Positions 36,939 to 46,278 are shown, numbered from the stretch's first letter. The stretch: 64,000 nucleotides of DNA from G963692885 sp964658655 (GCA_964658655.1 CAZZZL010000002.1:124001-188000), one strand, 5' to 3'. The notes: generated by a model not told the origin, from the letters alone. Numbers and translations are program-made.

Positions 36939-37888
36939 CCGACCTGCATGAGGCGGAAATATCGCTGCGCAAAGCCAATATCTTTCATGATCTGCACCTT
37001 CAGTGCTTCGGGCGTTGGCCACTTGCGTTCTTCGCGAATGCGCGCCAGGAAGTGCAGCCGCATGGGTGTCTCCTCGCTGAGTTCGATGGGCTCTGCAGCC
37101 GGGTTGTAATCAAGCAGGTAGCTTTCGACAGCGAACGAGTCTTCCCCGAAGGTCGGACGATTGCCAATATTGGTTACTGCGTTGAAGCACCTTCCGCCGA
37201 CGGCAAGCTGCGTGACATAGACGCCGTGTGCCGGTAGTAATTCAGGGTAGGCAGCAAGATTGATGGTCGGGACGAGGAGCTTCGCGCCAATGCCGCGTCC
37301 ACGCGCCGGTGAAGTGTCCACTGAGAAGCTGCGGCCCAGCATCCAACGCGTACGCCGCAGGTCGCCCGCAGCAATGCGCTCGCGCACCGCACTGCTGCTG
37401 ACGGTGCTGCCATGAGCATGCTGCGCGGAATAAACGACGACGCTAAAACCGAGTTCGCGACCGAAGGCCGCAAGCTCCGCTGTGCCTGCACCTGCGTCCT
37501 TGCCGAATCGAAAATTATCGCCCTCATGTACTTCTACAGCGCGTATGCCGCGAGCCAGCACCTGGTCTGCGAAAGTGTAAGCGGGAGTTTCCGAAAAGGC
37601 GCGCGTGAAGGGCAGCACGACGACCGCATCGATGCCGGTGGTTGCGAGCAGTTCGAGTTTTGAGGCCAGGGGCGTGATGAGCTTGAAGGGAATGTCGGGT
37701 CGAAGGACGCGGACGGGATGCGGATTAAAGGTGAGAGCGACGGCCCTCGCGTGTCGTCCGCGGGCGCGCTCGAGTACCTGTGCCAGGACGTAGCGATGGC
37801 CGTGATGGACACCATCAAAGTTGCCAATGGCGGCGACCGTTGGTCCAAAATCTGATGGTATCTCGGCGAGGCTATTGAAGATCTGCAT
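36935..37888 (-). CDS. ribF: Bifunctional riboflavin kinase/FMN adenylyltransferase
   Basis: A 317-residue cytoplasmic enzyme making FMN and FAD from riboflavin and ATP. The N-terminal nucleotidyltransferase domain has GNFDGVHHGHRYVL, LTFNPHPVRVL, and SSSAVRERIAAGDL; the C-terminal kinase domain has GRGIGAKLLVPTINL, a variant of the usual GRxxGFPTAN, then GVYVTQL, NRPTF and VESYLLDY. Both domains seem functional. The start (ATG at 37888) is one base from the stop of the MBL-fold gene upstream on the same strand, indicating co-transcription with it and the DUF1844 gene. Confidence 0.95.
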   Translation of the reverse strand: MQIFNSLAEIPSDFGPTVAAIGNFDGVHHGHRYVLAQVLERARGRHARAVALTFNPHPVRVLRPDIPFKLITPLASKLELLATTGIDAVVVLPFTRAFSETPAYTFADQVLARGIRAVEVHEGDNFRFGKDAGAGTAELAAFGRELGFSVVVYSAQHAHGSTVSSSAVRERIAAGDLRRTRWMLGRSFSVDTSPARGRGIGAKLLVPTINLAAYPELLPAHGVYVTQLAVGGRCFNAVTNIGNRPTFGEDSFAVESYLLDYNPAAEPIELSEETPMRLHFLARIREERKWPTPEALKVQIMKDIGFAQRYFRLMQVG

Positions 37889-37889
37889 G

Positions 37890-38690
37890 TCAGAGTTCTA
37901 TCGGAATACGCAGGCCGTCGTAGGCCAGACGAATAGGCGGCGGAAGTTCCGCGTCTGTTTCCGCGTGCAAGATGTCATGCGACATGTGCGTGAAGTACGC
38001 GGCGCGCGGATGCAATTTTGCGACCCACGCAGAGGCTTCGTCAATGTTGGCATGTGAGGGATGCGGCGTCTTGCGCAGGGCATCAAGGATGACGATTTCG
38101 ACGCCTTTGAGCGAGGCGAGACTGGCTTCCGGGATGTGGTTCATGTCGGTCAGATATGCGGCGTTACCGAAGCGAAAACCAGCGACTTCAAGATTGCCAT
38201 GCATCAACGGAATGCGTATGAATCGCGCGCCTGCTATGTCGGCGAAGGCTTCGAGACGATGCAGATCGACGCGTGCTTTATTAGGGTAGGTGGAGTCAGG
38301 CGAGAAGGTGTAGTCGAAGATGCGTTCGAGAATGAGGGCAGTGCTGTCGTCGGCGTAGAGCGGGATTTTCGCCTTGTTGCCGTGTTCATCTTTGGCAAGA
38401 AATGTGAGCGGCCGCAAGTCGTCGAGGCCAAGGATGTGGTCAGCATGCGAATGCGTGTAAAAGACAGCATCGATGTGGCGGATGTGCTCGCGCAGCGCCT
38501 GTTCGCGGAAGTCGGGGCCGGTGTCGATGATGATGCAGTGCTGCTTGCCAGCGTGCTCCCACTCGACGGCGATGGATGGGCGCAGGCGACGGTCGCGCGG
38601 ATCGGCAGAGGTGCAGACGCGGCAGGTGCAGCCGAGTGTGGGGACGCCCATTGAGGTGCCACTGCCCAGGATCACGATCGTTGCTTGCAT
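37890..38690 (-). CDS. MBL-fold metallo-hydrolase, PhnP/phosphoribosyl cyclic phosphodiesterase-like
   Basis: A ~266-residue metallo-beta-lactamase-fold phosphodiesterase. The dinuclear metal motif THSHADH (His80, His82, Asp84, His85) is complete, with MHG, LTDMNH and THMSHD further on. The N-terminal region LGCTCRVCTSADPRDRR carries the Cys cluster (21, 23, 26) seen in PhnP-type enzymes, which binds an extra structural metal. In the absence of other phn genes nearby, a role in cleaving a cyclic phosphate side product is a guess. The ATG at 38690 is chosen; a GTG/ATG-type start up to 38714 would add eight residues. Confidence 0.87.
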   Translation of the reverse strand: MQATIVILGSGTSMGVPTLGCTCRVCTSADPRDRRLRPSIAVEWEHAGKQHCIIIDTGPDFREQALREHIRHIDAVFYTHSHADHILGLDDLRPLTFLAKDEHGNKAKIPLYADDSTALILERIFDYTFSPDSTYPNKARVDLHRLEAFADIAGARFIRIPLMHGNLEVAGFRFGNAAYLTDMNHIPEASLASLKGVEIVILDALRKTPHPSHANIDEASAWVAKLHPRAAYFTHMSHDILHAETDAELPPPIRLAYDGLRIPIEL

Positions 38691-38714
38691 GCAGTCGGTC
38701 AGGCCGCGGCGCAA

Positions 38715-39386
38715 TTATGCGCGAAAGCCCGGCTTTCCGCCCATCCCTTGTGCCGCGGGACTTTGCGCCGAGGTGGCGATGGCATTTGTGATCTCGAGGA
38801 AGCTCATGCGCAGTTCGAAGAGAGCGTTCTGTAGCAGTCGCTGTTCCTCTTCGGTGGTGTTGCCTTTCGTCTTGTCTGCCAGGACTGAGAGCATGTCGAT
38901 GCTCTGGCGTGCGCCGAGGATATCGACGCGTGGCTGCTCGCCCGGCTGTGCGCCGGCGCCGAGCTGGATGGCAGCGGTCATATAGAGAGACTGCACGAGA
39001 CGATCAAAGGTCATGGGGCCGGCCGCACGGGCCTTGGGATTCTGCTTGGCAACCATTTCATCCAGGGTGCGTGTCGTTTCCTTGTAGGCCGCATGCTGTT
39101 CGGCAGCTTCGGAATCAGTTGGCTCAGGGATCAGGCCATTCTCGTCGTCGCTCTCCCCAGGGTGCGTTGCGGACGGCTCAGTATTCACTGTGGCGCTGGA
39201 TGGAACGGGCGCTGCGCTCTGCTGGGGATGGGCAGCCTCATGCGCGGCCTCCTGTGCAGGTGAATCGGCGGGAGGCTGCTCGACCGGTATCTCCGAGGCA
39301 GTAACGCCGGGCCTGAGTTCTCCATCGGTAGTAAATTTTCGGCGGTCGGTGACTGTGAAGAGCGGCGCTTTTTCTGAGTCGGCCAT
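38715..39386 (-). CDS. DUF1844 domain protein
   Basis: A 223-residue soluble protein. The first ~120 residues are low-complexity, rich in Ala, Pro and Glu; residues ~130-205 form the DUF1844 helical domain (MTFDRLVQSLYMTAAIQLGA, IDMLSVLADKTKGNTTEEE, LLQNALFELRMSFLEI). This domain is common next to housekeeping genes in Acidobacteriota and Deltaproteobacteria, but its function is unknown. It is the first gene of a minus-strand group with the MBL hydrolase and ribF; its TAA is just past the upstream end of the MBL frame. Confidence 0.85.
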   Translation of the reverse strand: MADSEKAPLFTVTDRRKFTTDGELRPGVTASEIPVEQPPADSPAQEAAHEAAHPQQSAAPVPSSATVNTEPSATHPGESDDENGLIPEPTDSEAAEQHAAYKETTRTLDEMVAKQNPKARAAGPMTFDRLVQSLYMTAAIQLGAGAQPGEQPRVDILGARQSIDMLSVLADKTKGNTTEEEQRLLQNALFELRMSFLEITNAIATSAQSPAAQGMGGKPGFRA

Positions 39387-39447
39387 GAGGAATCCAGTCC
39401 TTGAAAGTTAGGGTGCGTGGTGCTGCTGATCGAGCGAAAGCCGCCGG

Positions 39448-40593
39448 TTAGAAGGGAATGGCCTGCGGTCGATCCAAGGGTGAGGCTACTCCACCATTGT
39501 AGGTCAATGCCGTGGCGGCGCGCATGGCGTCCACCCGGACGATGCCTATGGCGCGCTGGATCGGACCGGCCGCTGTGTCGATTGAGACTGCACTCGTCAG
39601 CCGACCTATGATCGTGCCATCTGCCAGAAGCTCTGTGGGCAGCGCGGGTGGCGTGCCTTCCAAAGAGAACTGACGGAGACCTTTATGGACTGCGCCGCGT
39701 GAGCGAATGCGCTCGACAATTTCCTGCCCCAGGTAGCAGCCCTTGTTGAAGTTGAGTGCGCGCGCCTGGCTGGTTTCCTGCGGCAAGTCCCGGTCATTCA
39801 GATCGACACCGTAACGGGGTAGCCCTTCGATGACACGCAGGGCCTCGACCGCTTCTATGCCGCAGGGTGCAGCGCCGCGCTGCACGAGCTCTTTCCAGAT
39901 AGCTGCTGCGTCGCCAGGATTGCAGAAAATTTCATAGTGCGGCGCAAGTTCACCCGGCATGGCCACGATGGTGATGTTCAGGCCATCGAAGTCTGCTGCG
40001 CTGAACTGGATCGGGTTTTCGGGGGCGGTGGGCGGGACGGCGACGCCGGAGTCAGCAAGTATCTGTGCGGCTTGTGGACCTGCGAGGCCGATGCTGTAAG
40101 AAGATTCGTGGAGATTCTCCAGGGTCACGTCGTCCATGATGATGAAGCGATCGAGATGGGCGATGATGGCTTCAGCCTGATCTAAAGATGTGTCGAGCAG
40201 GAGCCGGTCCTTCTCGCGATAGACGTAAGCATCACCCTGGATGCGGCCCTGCGCGTTGAGAAGAAAACTGTAATTGCCGGCATGCTCCGGCAGCTGCTGG
40301 ACGGCGTTGGTGACCATGCCGCTGAGCCAGCGCAACCGGTCTTCTCCTGTCACCTGGATGCGTGTGCGCCAGCCGAGGTCAAAGACGCCGGAAGCCTGCA
40401 AGAGGGCGCGCACCTCAGCATCGGGTGAGGAGAAACGAGCTATTGTTTCTGTGCTGCAGAAAGTTTTAAGCGGGAGGTCAGGATTGGCGGCCACCAGGGC
40501 AGAAGCGAGCACTGTGGGTGCAATCAAAGGAGAAACTGGTTCTTCCGGAGACGTTGCCGTCGTCGAAACGTCAAAGTTTGAGGCATCACTCAT
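39448..40593 (-). CDS. ygfZ: YgfZ/GcvT-family tetrahydrofolate-binding protein (Fe-S cluster assembly factor)
   Basis: A 381-residue protein of the aminomethyltransferase-like fold. The defining YgfZ motif, KGCYLGQE (about residue 280), is intact and includes the conserved Cys; other family segments are GVFDLGWRTRIQVTGEDRLR, NAQGRIQGDAYVY and GLPRYGVDLNDRDLPQE. YgfZ helps folate-dependent repair or assembly of some Fe-S enzymes such as MiaB. The frame is open to 40845, but the leader overlaps the divergent gene region, so the ATG at 40593 is preferred. The 91-base gap to the divergent zincin-like gene must hold both promoters. Confidence 0.9.
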   Translation of the reverse strand: MSDASNFDVSTTATSPEEPVSPLIAPTVLASALVAANPDLPLKTFCSTETIARFSSPDAEVRALLQASGVFDLGWRTRIQVTGEDRLRWLSGMVTNAVQQLPEHAGNYSFLLNAQGRIQGDAYVYREKDRLLLDTSLDQAEAIIAHLDRFIIMDDVTLENLHESSYSIGLAGPQAAQILADSGVAVPPTAPENPIQFSAADFDGLNITIVAMPGELAPHYEIFCNPGDAAAIWKELVQRGAAPCGIEAVEALRVIEGLPRYGVDLNDRDLPQETSQARALNFNKGCYLGQEIVERIRSRGAVHKGLRQFSLEGTPPALPTELLADGTIIGRLTSAVSIDTAAGPIQRAIGIVRVDAMRAATALTYNGGVASPLDRPQAIPF

Positions 40594-40684
40594 GGCAGAA
40601 ACACTGCTTAGATTATAGCCTTGCAGCAAGGCCCGGTTCGTCGTCAGCGAGCAGCAGGGGCATAGATGAAGGGATGTCTTCCTG

Positions 40685-42253
40685 ATGAAGAAGAAGTTCG
40701 GCTGTTTCGCGACTGGACTTTCTATCGTGTTGCTCTCCGGCTCGTGCGGTGGGGGGATGGCGCAGGCAGTGAACACGCCGCCGGCAGGGAACGCGCAGCC
40801 GCCCGCGAGTGCCCCAGCCACTCCGAAAAAAGAGACGCGCATCACCGGCGACCAGGCGAAAGAGCTCTTCCGCTCGGTGGACCAGATTACGCAGTTCGCG
40901 AGCCAGGATACGGGATATGCGTCGAAGGGAAGCGTGAAGCGGAAACTGGTTACGCGCGACGAAGTCGAGCGTTATATCACTGAGAAATTTCACGAAGACA
41001 AGGACACGCAGAAGGTCGAGCGATCGGAGATTGTGCTGAAAAAGTTTGGCCTGCTCGATCGCGATTTTCAACTTGAGCCATTTCTCGTAAGCCTGCTGAA
41101 GGAGCAGGTTGCCGGTTACTACGACAGCAAGACAAAAACGGTCAACCTGCTGGACTGGATTACTCCCGACGAGCAGAAGCCAGTCCTCGCGCATGAACTG
41201 ACACACGCGCTGCAGGATGAGCATGTCGACCTGGAGAAGTGGGGAGACAAGAGTGTGGAAGGCCTGTCGCGGAATGCCGAGAGCGACAACCAGCATGTGC
41301 TATCGGATGAGAACGACACCGCACGCGATGCTGTCGTCGAGGGCCAGGCGATGGCCGTGTTCGTGGACTGGGGATTGAAAGACCGCAAGATGACCATCCG
41401 CAACTTGCCGAATATTGAGGCTGCCGATGCTTCGGAAGACGCGACGTCTGCTGCGGATTCGCCGGTGCTGGCGCGTGCGCCCCTGGTGCTGCAGCAGCAA
41501 TTGCTTTTCCCTTACAAAGAAGGGCTCAATTTTGAGCAGGTGCTGTTGCAGGACAAGGGTACGGGGGCAGCGTTTGCCGGGACGCTCGATCGTCCGCCCT
41601 CGACCACATACGAGGTGATGAACCCCAAGGCATATGAAGCGGGAAAGACCGGTACGGTGCTGCGCATGCCGGATATCCATCCGCTGATTGACGTGCAGTA
41701 TGAGCCGTATGATGTGGGCGCGATGGGCGAGCTGGACGTGCGGATGGTCGCCGAACTGTTTGGAGGCAGGCCGATAGGCGCGGCGATTGCGGAGCAGTGG
41801 GACGGCGGCTTGTACTACGCGGCGCAAAGCAGGGACGCGAAGACGCCGGAGCAGAAGGCAAAGACCAGTTCAGTAGCGCTCTTTTATCTGTCGCAGTGGA
41901 AGACGGAAGCAGCCGCGCAGAAGTTCGCAATGCTCTACGCGTCTTCGCTGAATCGAAAATATTCGTCAGTCAAAAGGGATGACGCCGAGTCTTCGGGAAC
42001 GCGTGAGAGTGTTTACCAGACCGAAGAGGGGCCGGTGCTGATCGCAGTCGCGGGGAAGGAAGTTTTTGTGAGCGAAAGCTTCGACCTGGCATTAGCGCGC
42101 AAGCTGCAGATTTTGCTGGTGAGTGCGCAAAGCAATGGTGAACAGGAAGATGCCCGGCTGGGTGCGCCGAAGCTTGTAAGGCCGGAGTTGACGGCCTGGT
42201 TGAGCCGCTATCTTTGCGGGTACGGCGTCATGCGTGCAGCACTGCGGCACTGA
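40685..42253 (+). CDS. Putative exported zincin metalloprotease-like protein of unknown role
   Basis: A 522-residue protein with an N-terminal export signal (GCFATGLSIVLLSGSCGGG; a Cys at 21 could be lipidated, though the lipobox is weak) and a Pro/Ala-rich linker. Residues 170-174 are HELTH within AHELTHALQDEH, a gluzincin-type zinc motif. VVEGQAMAVF, about 45 residues later, offers the Glu third ligand. The segment VAGYYDSKTKTVNLLD just before is also typical of such peptidase-like lipoproteins. The rest lacks recognised domains. Its substrate is unknown. It is divergent from ygfZ and followed by an ABM-domain gene. Confidence 0.72.
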   Translation: MKKKFGCFATGLSIVLLSGSCGGGMAQAVNTPPAGNAQPPASAPATPKKETRITGDQAKELFRSVDQITQFASQDTGYASKGSVKRKLVTRDEVERYITEKFHEDKDTQKVERSEIVLKKFGLLDRDFQLEPFLVSLLKEQVAGYYDSKTKTVNLLDWITPDEQKPVLAHELTHALQDEHVDLEKWGDKSVEGLSRNAESDNQHVLSDENDTARDAVVEGQAMAVFVDWGLKDRKMTIRNLPNIEAADASEDATSAADSPVLARAPLVLQQQLLFPYKEGLNFEQVLLQDKGTGAAFAGTLDRPPSTTYEVMNPKAYEAGKTGTVLRMPDIHPLIDVQYEPYDVGAMGELDVRMVAELFGGRPIGAAIAEQWDGGLYYAAQSRDAKTPEQKAKTSSVALFYLSQWKTEAAAQKFAMLYASSLNRKYSSVKRDDAESSGTRESVYQTEEGPVLIAVAGKEVFVSESFDLALARKLQILLVSAQSNGEQEDARLGAPKLVRPELTAWLSRYLCGYGVMRAALRH

Positions 42254-42348
42254 TGGAAATGGCGCTGTGTGACAGTTGAATTTTGCCCCCAGGCTGTACG
42301 TTGAAGGGTCTTTCAGGCTAAGTGGTTCCTGGAAGTGGAGAAGATCGA

Positions 42349-42648
42349 ATGCTCTTGATCATCGGAACGTTAAGACTTGCTGCGGACCAGTTGGATGCTG
42401 CACGACCCAGTATGGCCCTCATGATTGAGGCGAGCAGAGCGGAAGCCGGTTGTCTGGAATATTCATATGCCGAGGATGTGCTTGATTGCGGTCTCATCCA
42501 CGTAAAGGAATGCTGGAGAGATCGGATCTCTCTCAACGAGCATTTTAGGTCCGATCACATAGCTGCCTGGCGGGATAGATGGCCTGCTCTCGGCATCGGG
42601 GAACGACGCCTGCACCTGTTCGATGTAAGAGAGTCAGAGCCAATCTGA
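42349..42648 (+). CDS. Antibiotic biosynthesis monooxygenase (ABM)-domain protein, YgiN-like
   Basis: A 99-residue single-domain protein with the ferredoxin-like ABM fold: LLIIGTLRLAADQL, then EAGCLEYSYAEDVLD, a central strand IHVKECWRDRISLNEHFRSDH and the final strand. Relatives are small quinol or polyketide monooxygenases or heme-degrading proteins. GGAG before the ATG at 42349 supports this start; an in-frame GTG lies at 42322. It seems to be transcribed alone, about 95 bases after the zincin-like gene and 145 bases before mtnP. Confidence 0.8.
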   Translation: MLLIIGTLRLAADQLDAARPSMALMIEASRAEAGCLEYSYAEDVLDCGLIHVKECWRDRISLNEHFRSDHIAAWRDRWPALGIGERRLHLFDVRESEPI

Positions 42649-42793
42649 ACCTGCGAACTATTCAGGGTCGCTGCCGTACTTTAAGTGCGCCATTGTCGAA
42701 ATCGCGGGATGTCACGAACACGTTCTTCCCCGTTTATACTTAACGTTTGCGAGGTGTTTCGCCGCATCATCCATCTAAAGGGAGCTTGATTCA

Positions 42794-43657
42794 TTGCAGC
42801 AGGCAGAGATAGGCATCATTGGCGGCAGCGGACTGTACTCCATGCCAGGGCTCACAGAGGTTGAAGAGCAGGTTGTCGACACACCGTTTGGCGAGCCGTC
42901 GGATGCATTCATTCTTGGCCTGCTCGAAGGACGCCGCGTTGCATTTCTCGCCAGGCACGGCCGCGGTCACCGCATACTTCCGTCCGAGTTGAATTTTCGC
43001 GCCAACATCTACGCGATGAAGAAGCTTGGTGTTGAGCGAATCGTGTCTGTTTCTGCGGTCGGGTCGCTCAAGGAAGAGCACAAGCCGACTGACTTCATCA
43101 TCCCTGACCAGTTCATCGATCGAACATTCGCGCGCAACGCGACTTTCTTCGGTGACGGCATTGTTGGCCACGTCGCATTCGGCGACCCGGTATGTGCAAC
43201 AGTTGCGGGTTCGATTGAATCGGCATGCAAAACGGTTGGCGTGGTCGGCAAGAAAAACGGCACGTATGTCTGCATGGAAGGTCCGCAGTTTTCCACGCGC
43301 GCCGAGTCGAACCTGTACAGAAGCTGGGGCGCGGATGTGATTGGTATGACAAATCTGCAGGAAGCGAAGCTCGCGCGGGAAGCAGAAATCTGCTACGCGA
43401 CAATGGCCATGGTGACCGATTACGATTGCTGGCGCGCCGGGCATGACGATGTCACGGTCGAGCAGATTGTCGCGGTGATCCATCAGAACGCAGAGAACGC
43501 GGCGAAGGTGGTACGCGCAGCTGTAGCGGCGATGCCCGAGGGTCGCACGTGTGGGTGCGCGTCGGCTCTGCAGTATGCCGTGATGACAAGCCATGATGCG
43601 ATTCCGGCAGCGACAAAGAAAAAGCTGGCGCTTGTCATTGGGAAATACATTTCGTAG
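42794..43657 (+). CDS. mtnP: S-methyl-5'-thioadenosine phosphorylase
   Basis: A 287-residue purine nucleoside phosphorylase-family enzyme. The MTAP markers are present: EIGIIGGSGLYSMPGL at the phosphate-binding start, ARHGRGHRILPSELNFRANI, SAVGSLKEEHKPTDFIIPDQ, CMEGPQFSTRAES, IGMTNLQEAKLAREAEICY and MVTDYDCW. It phosphorolyses methylthioadenosine from polyamine or related synthesis into adenine and 5-methylthioribose-1-P. The start is the TTG at 42794, with GGGAG nine bases upstream; no alternative exists before the conserved core. A PfkB kinase gene follows after 58 bases. Confidence 0.94.
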   Translation: MQQAEIGIIGGSGLYSMPGLTEVEEQVVDTPFGEPSDAFILGLLEGRRVAFLARHGRGHRILPSELNFRANIYAMKKLGVERIVSVSAVGSLKEEHKPTDFIIPDQFIDRTFARNATFFGDGIVGHVAFGDPVCATVAGSIESACKTVGVVGKKNGTYVCMEGPQFSTRAESNLYRSWGADVIGMTNLQEAKLAREAEICYATMAMVTDYDCWRAGHDDVTVEQIVAVIHQNAENAAKVVRAAVAAMPEGRTCGCASALQYAVMTSHDAIPAATKKKLALVIGKYIS

Positions 43658-43715
43658 TGCGATTGCGTAACAGCTCCTAGAGACATTCTCCATAAAGAAA
43701 GAAGTAGGAAGACAG

Positions 43716-44636
43716 ATGGCGATCCTGGTGGTTGGCAGTGTGGCATTTGACAGTCTTGAAACACCGCATGGCAAGCGTGAGCGCTGCCTGGGCGGCGCAG
43801 CTACGCACTTCGCGCTCGCTGCGAGCTTTTTCACCGATGTCCGCGTGATCGCTGTCGTGGGCGAAGACTTTACTGCGGCCGAAGAGGCGGTGTTGACGCG
43901 CCGCAACATTGATACGCGCGGTATCGAACACTTGCCTGGCAAGAGTTTTCACTGGAGCGGCTCGTACCTGAAGAATCTCAATGAAGCAGAAACGCTCAAC
44001 ACTGAATTAAATGTTTTCGAGACGTTTACTCCGAAGATTCCAGCCGAGTATCAGGACAGCGAATATCTTTTCCTAGCGAACATTGACCCGGTCCTGCAAG
44101 CCAATGTCCGCGCGCAGATGTCGAATGTGAAGCTTGCGTTTGGTGACACCATGAACTATTGGATTACCGGCCACGGTGAGAAGCTCGCGAAGGTCCTGAC
44201 GGGTCTTGACGGACTCCTGATCAACGATGGCGAGGCGAAGCTGCTTGCGCATGAAAGCAACCTGGTGTTGGCTGCGCGGAAGATCCAGGCGATGGGACCG
44301 AAGACGCTGATCATTAAGCATGGCGAGTATGGTGCGACTGCTTTCTTCGCAAATAAAGCGGGCCACCAGACGCAACCATTCCGCGCGCCGGCGCTGCCGC
44401 TTGAAGCGGTGGTTGATCCGACGGGCGCGGGCGATTCTTTTGCGGGAGGCTTCTATGGCTACATCGCATCGCAGGGGGAATTGACGCCTGCGGTGATCAA
44501 GCGCGCGATGTTTTATGGCGGCGTGATGGGATCATTCGCGGTCGAGAAATTCGGTACGGAGAGAGTGCAGACACTGACGCGCGAAGAGATCGATGCGCGC
44601 TTCAAGGTGTTCGAGGAGTTGTCGCACCTTGAGTAA
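43716..44636 (+). CDS. PfkB-family carbohydrate/nucleoside kinase
   Basis: A 306-residue ribokinase-fold kinase. It has the N-terminal GSVAFDSLETP and GGAATHFALAAS segments, NDGEAKLL, and the ATP-site motif DPTGAGDSFAGGFYG with the catalytic base Asp240. The substrate may be adenosine or a sugar related to methylthioribose, judging by the mtnP gene upstream, but the lid region does not decide it. The stop overlaps the TTG start of the following membrane glycosyltransferase (TTGAGTAA). Confidence 0.88.
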   Translation: MAILVVGSVAFDSLETPHGKRERCLGGAATHFALAASFFTDVRVIAVVGEDFTAAEEAVLTRRNIDTRGIEHLPGKSFHWSGSYLKNLNEAETLNTELNVFETFTPKIPAEYQDSEYLFLANIDPVLQANVRAQMSNVKLAFGDTMNYWITGHGEKLAKVLTGLDGLLINDGEAKLLAHESNLVLAARKIQAMGPKTLIIKHGEYGATAFFANKAGHQTQPFRAPALPLEAVVDPTGAGDSFAGGFYGYIASQGELTPAVIKRAMFYGGVMGSFAVEKFGTERVQTLTREEIDARFKVFEELSHLE

Positions 44637-46278
44637 GGTGCCGGGCGCTCCAACGACCGCTGTCGCAAAAACGATAACGGTTGTGGACGAGCGCACCAGG
44701 CTTGGGCACGAACGCAGTGTAGTGCGGCTGGTGGCCATGCTGCTGACCATGGCTGCGCTGGTGTACTACGCGGGCCACGGTTATCTGCTGCTCTATGGTG
44801 ACGCGGTAGCTCACTTACATATCGCACGCCGGATCTTCGACTCGCTGAATCCGGGCTTCCGCCAGATGGGTTCGGTATGGCTGCCGCTGCCACATCTGCT
44901 GCTGATTCCGTTCGTGCAGAAGATGGCGTGGTGGCAGAACGGGATGGCCGGGGCGATTCCTTCGATGGTCAGCTATGTCGCGGGCTCCATCGGCATCTAT
45001 CGGCTGGCACGCCACTGGATGACTGCTGCATTTGCAACGATTGCAGTGGCGTTTTATGCGCTGAACCCAGGGTTGCTTTATTTCTCGACGACGGCAATGA
45101 CGGAACCGCTGTTTCTGGCAGAGATGATCTGGGCTGCGGTGCTGCTAGTGGAGTTTGGCAATGCTTTGCGCGATTCGATGAATGATCGCGCGTCGCAGCT
45201 GATGCTGTACCTGGGCGGAGTGCTGGTTGCGGCTGTCTATACGCGCTACGACGGATGGATCTATGCGGCCGTGGCGTGGGTGATCGCGACCCTCCTGCTG
45301 ATTCGATACTGGGATTTGAAGGACAGGAAGACTGGAATCTGGCTGCTGTTTACAGCGATGGTCGCGGTCGCGCCGCTTTTATGGATTGCGTACAACGCAA
45401 CGCAGTTTCATGACCCGTTTGACTTCCTGCGCGGACCATATTCTGCCAGGGCGATCGACCTGCGCACGACAAAGCCGGGATCGAGTCACTATCCCGGTTA
45501 TCACAATATGAAGAATGCGGCATTCTATTTTTTCAAAGCTGCGAAGCTTGGGGCGGTATGGCCGTTCGCTGACAAGGTGCTGGTGGCGCTGATTGTAGTT
45601 GGCTCGTATTTTGCTGCGCGCTCCTCGCGGGGCGCGCGGATCACGCTGCTGCTGTGGCTGCCCCTGCCGTTTTACGCATACTCGATTGCATATGGGTCGG
45701 TGCCGCTTTTTATCCCGGTGTGGACGCCGTTTTCCTACTACAACACGCGTTACGGCATGGAACTGCTGCCGGCGTTTGCGCTATTCACGGCGTTTGCTTG
45801 TGTGGCCATCGGCCGCTATCGTCCGGCGATCGCAAAATGGACGCCGCTGACTGCAGTCGTGCTGATCGTGGCCAACTCAGCGGCATTGATGCATGCCAAG
45901 CCACTGGTGTTCCGCGAAGCAATGGCGAATGGCCGCACGCGGATCGCGTTTGAACGGGCGCTGGCGGCTAAGCTGCAGGATCTTCCGCCGGGCGAGCGCG
46001 TTTTGATGTACACGTCTGCCCACGTAGGGGCATTGCAGCAGGCTGGTGTTCCGTTGAAGAATACGGTGAATGAAGGTGACTGGCTGCTCTGGCAAAGAAG
46101 TCTCGCGGCGCCGGCGACCGTTGCGCCATGGGTGGTGGCGATCGATGGAGATGCCGTGACAGACGCAATCAAGGAGCATCCTGAAAATCTTGACCTGCTC
46201 AGCGTGACGTGTGGGCTGGACCAGGGTTGCGCGCGCATTTATCGGTCGACCTTGCCGAATGCCGGGAGAATGAATTGA
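44629..46278 (+). CDS. GT-C membrane glycosyltransferase (GT39-like)
   Basis: A ~549-residue inner-membrane protein with about ten helices. The loop after helix 1 carries YGDAVAHLHIARRIFDSLNPG, an acidic GT-C motif variant, followed by MGSVWLPLPHLLLIPFV in place of the usual HPP segment; TAMTEPLFLAEM resembles the second conserved site. A soluble C-terminal region (~460-549) faces the periplasm. The TTG at 44629 overlaps the PfkB stop, with GAGGAG upstream. Its last bases overlap the dapF start. Its sugar and target are unknown; its place ahead of wall genes suggests an envelope glycan role. Confidence 0.75.
   Translation: MSKVPGAPTTAVAKTITVVDERTRLGHERSVVRLVAMLLTMAALVYYAGHGYLLLYGDAVAHLHIARRIFDSLNPGFRQMGSVWLPLPHLLLIPFVQKMAWWQNGMAGAIPSMVSYVAGSIGIYRLARHWMTAAFATIAVAFYALNPGLLYFSTTAMTEPLFLAEMIWAAVLLVEFGNALRDSMNDRASQLMLYLGGVLVAAVYTRYDGWIYAAVAWVIATLLLIRYWDLKDRKTGIWLLFTAMVAVAPLLWIAYNATQFHDPFDFLRGPYSARAIDLRTTKPGSSHYPGYHNMKNAAFYFFKAAKLGAVWPFADKVLVALIVVGSYFAARSSRGARITLLLWLPLPFYAYSIAYGSVPLFIPVWTPFSYYNTRYGMELLPAFALFTAFACVAIGRYRPAIAKWTPLTAVVLIVANSAALMHAKPLVFREAMANGRTRIAFERALAAKLQDLPPGERVLMYTSAHVGALQQAGVPLKNTVNEGDWLLWQRSLAAPATVAPWVVAIDGDAVTDAIKEHPENLDLLSVTCGLDQGCARIYRSTLPNAGRMN

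Noticed and set aside
42649..42793. Riboswitch upstream of mtnP
   Set aside because: The 145-base region lacks recognisable SAM or other riboswitch motifs and strong stems; only a ribosome site (GGGAG) is clear.
42791..43942. Minus-strand open frame (383 codons) opposite mtnP and the PfkB gene
   Set aside because: It spans two real genes and the gap between them, is rich in Arg and Cys, and has no family resemblance.
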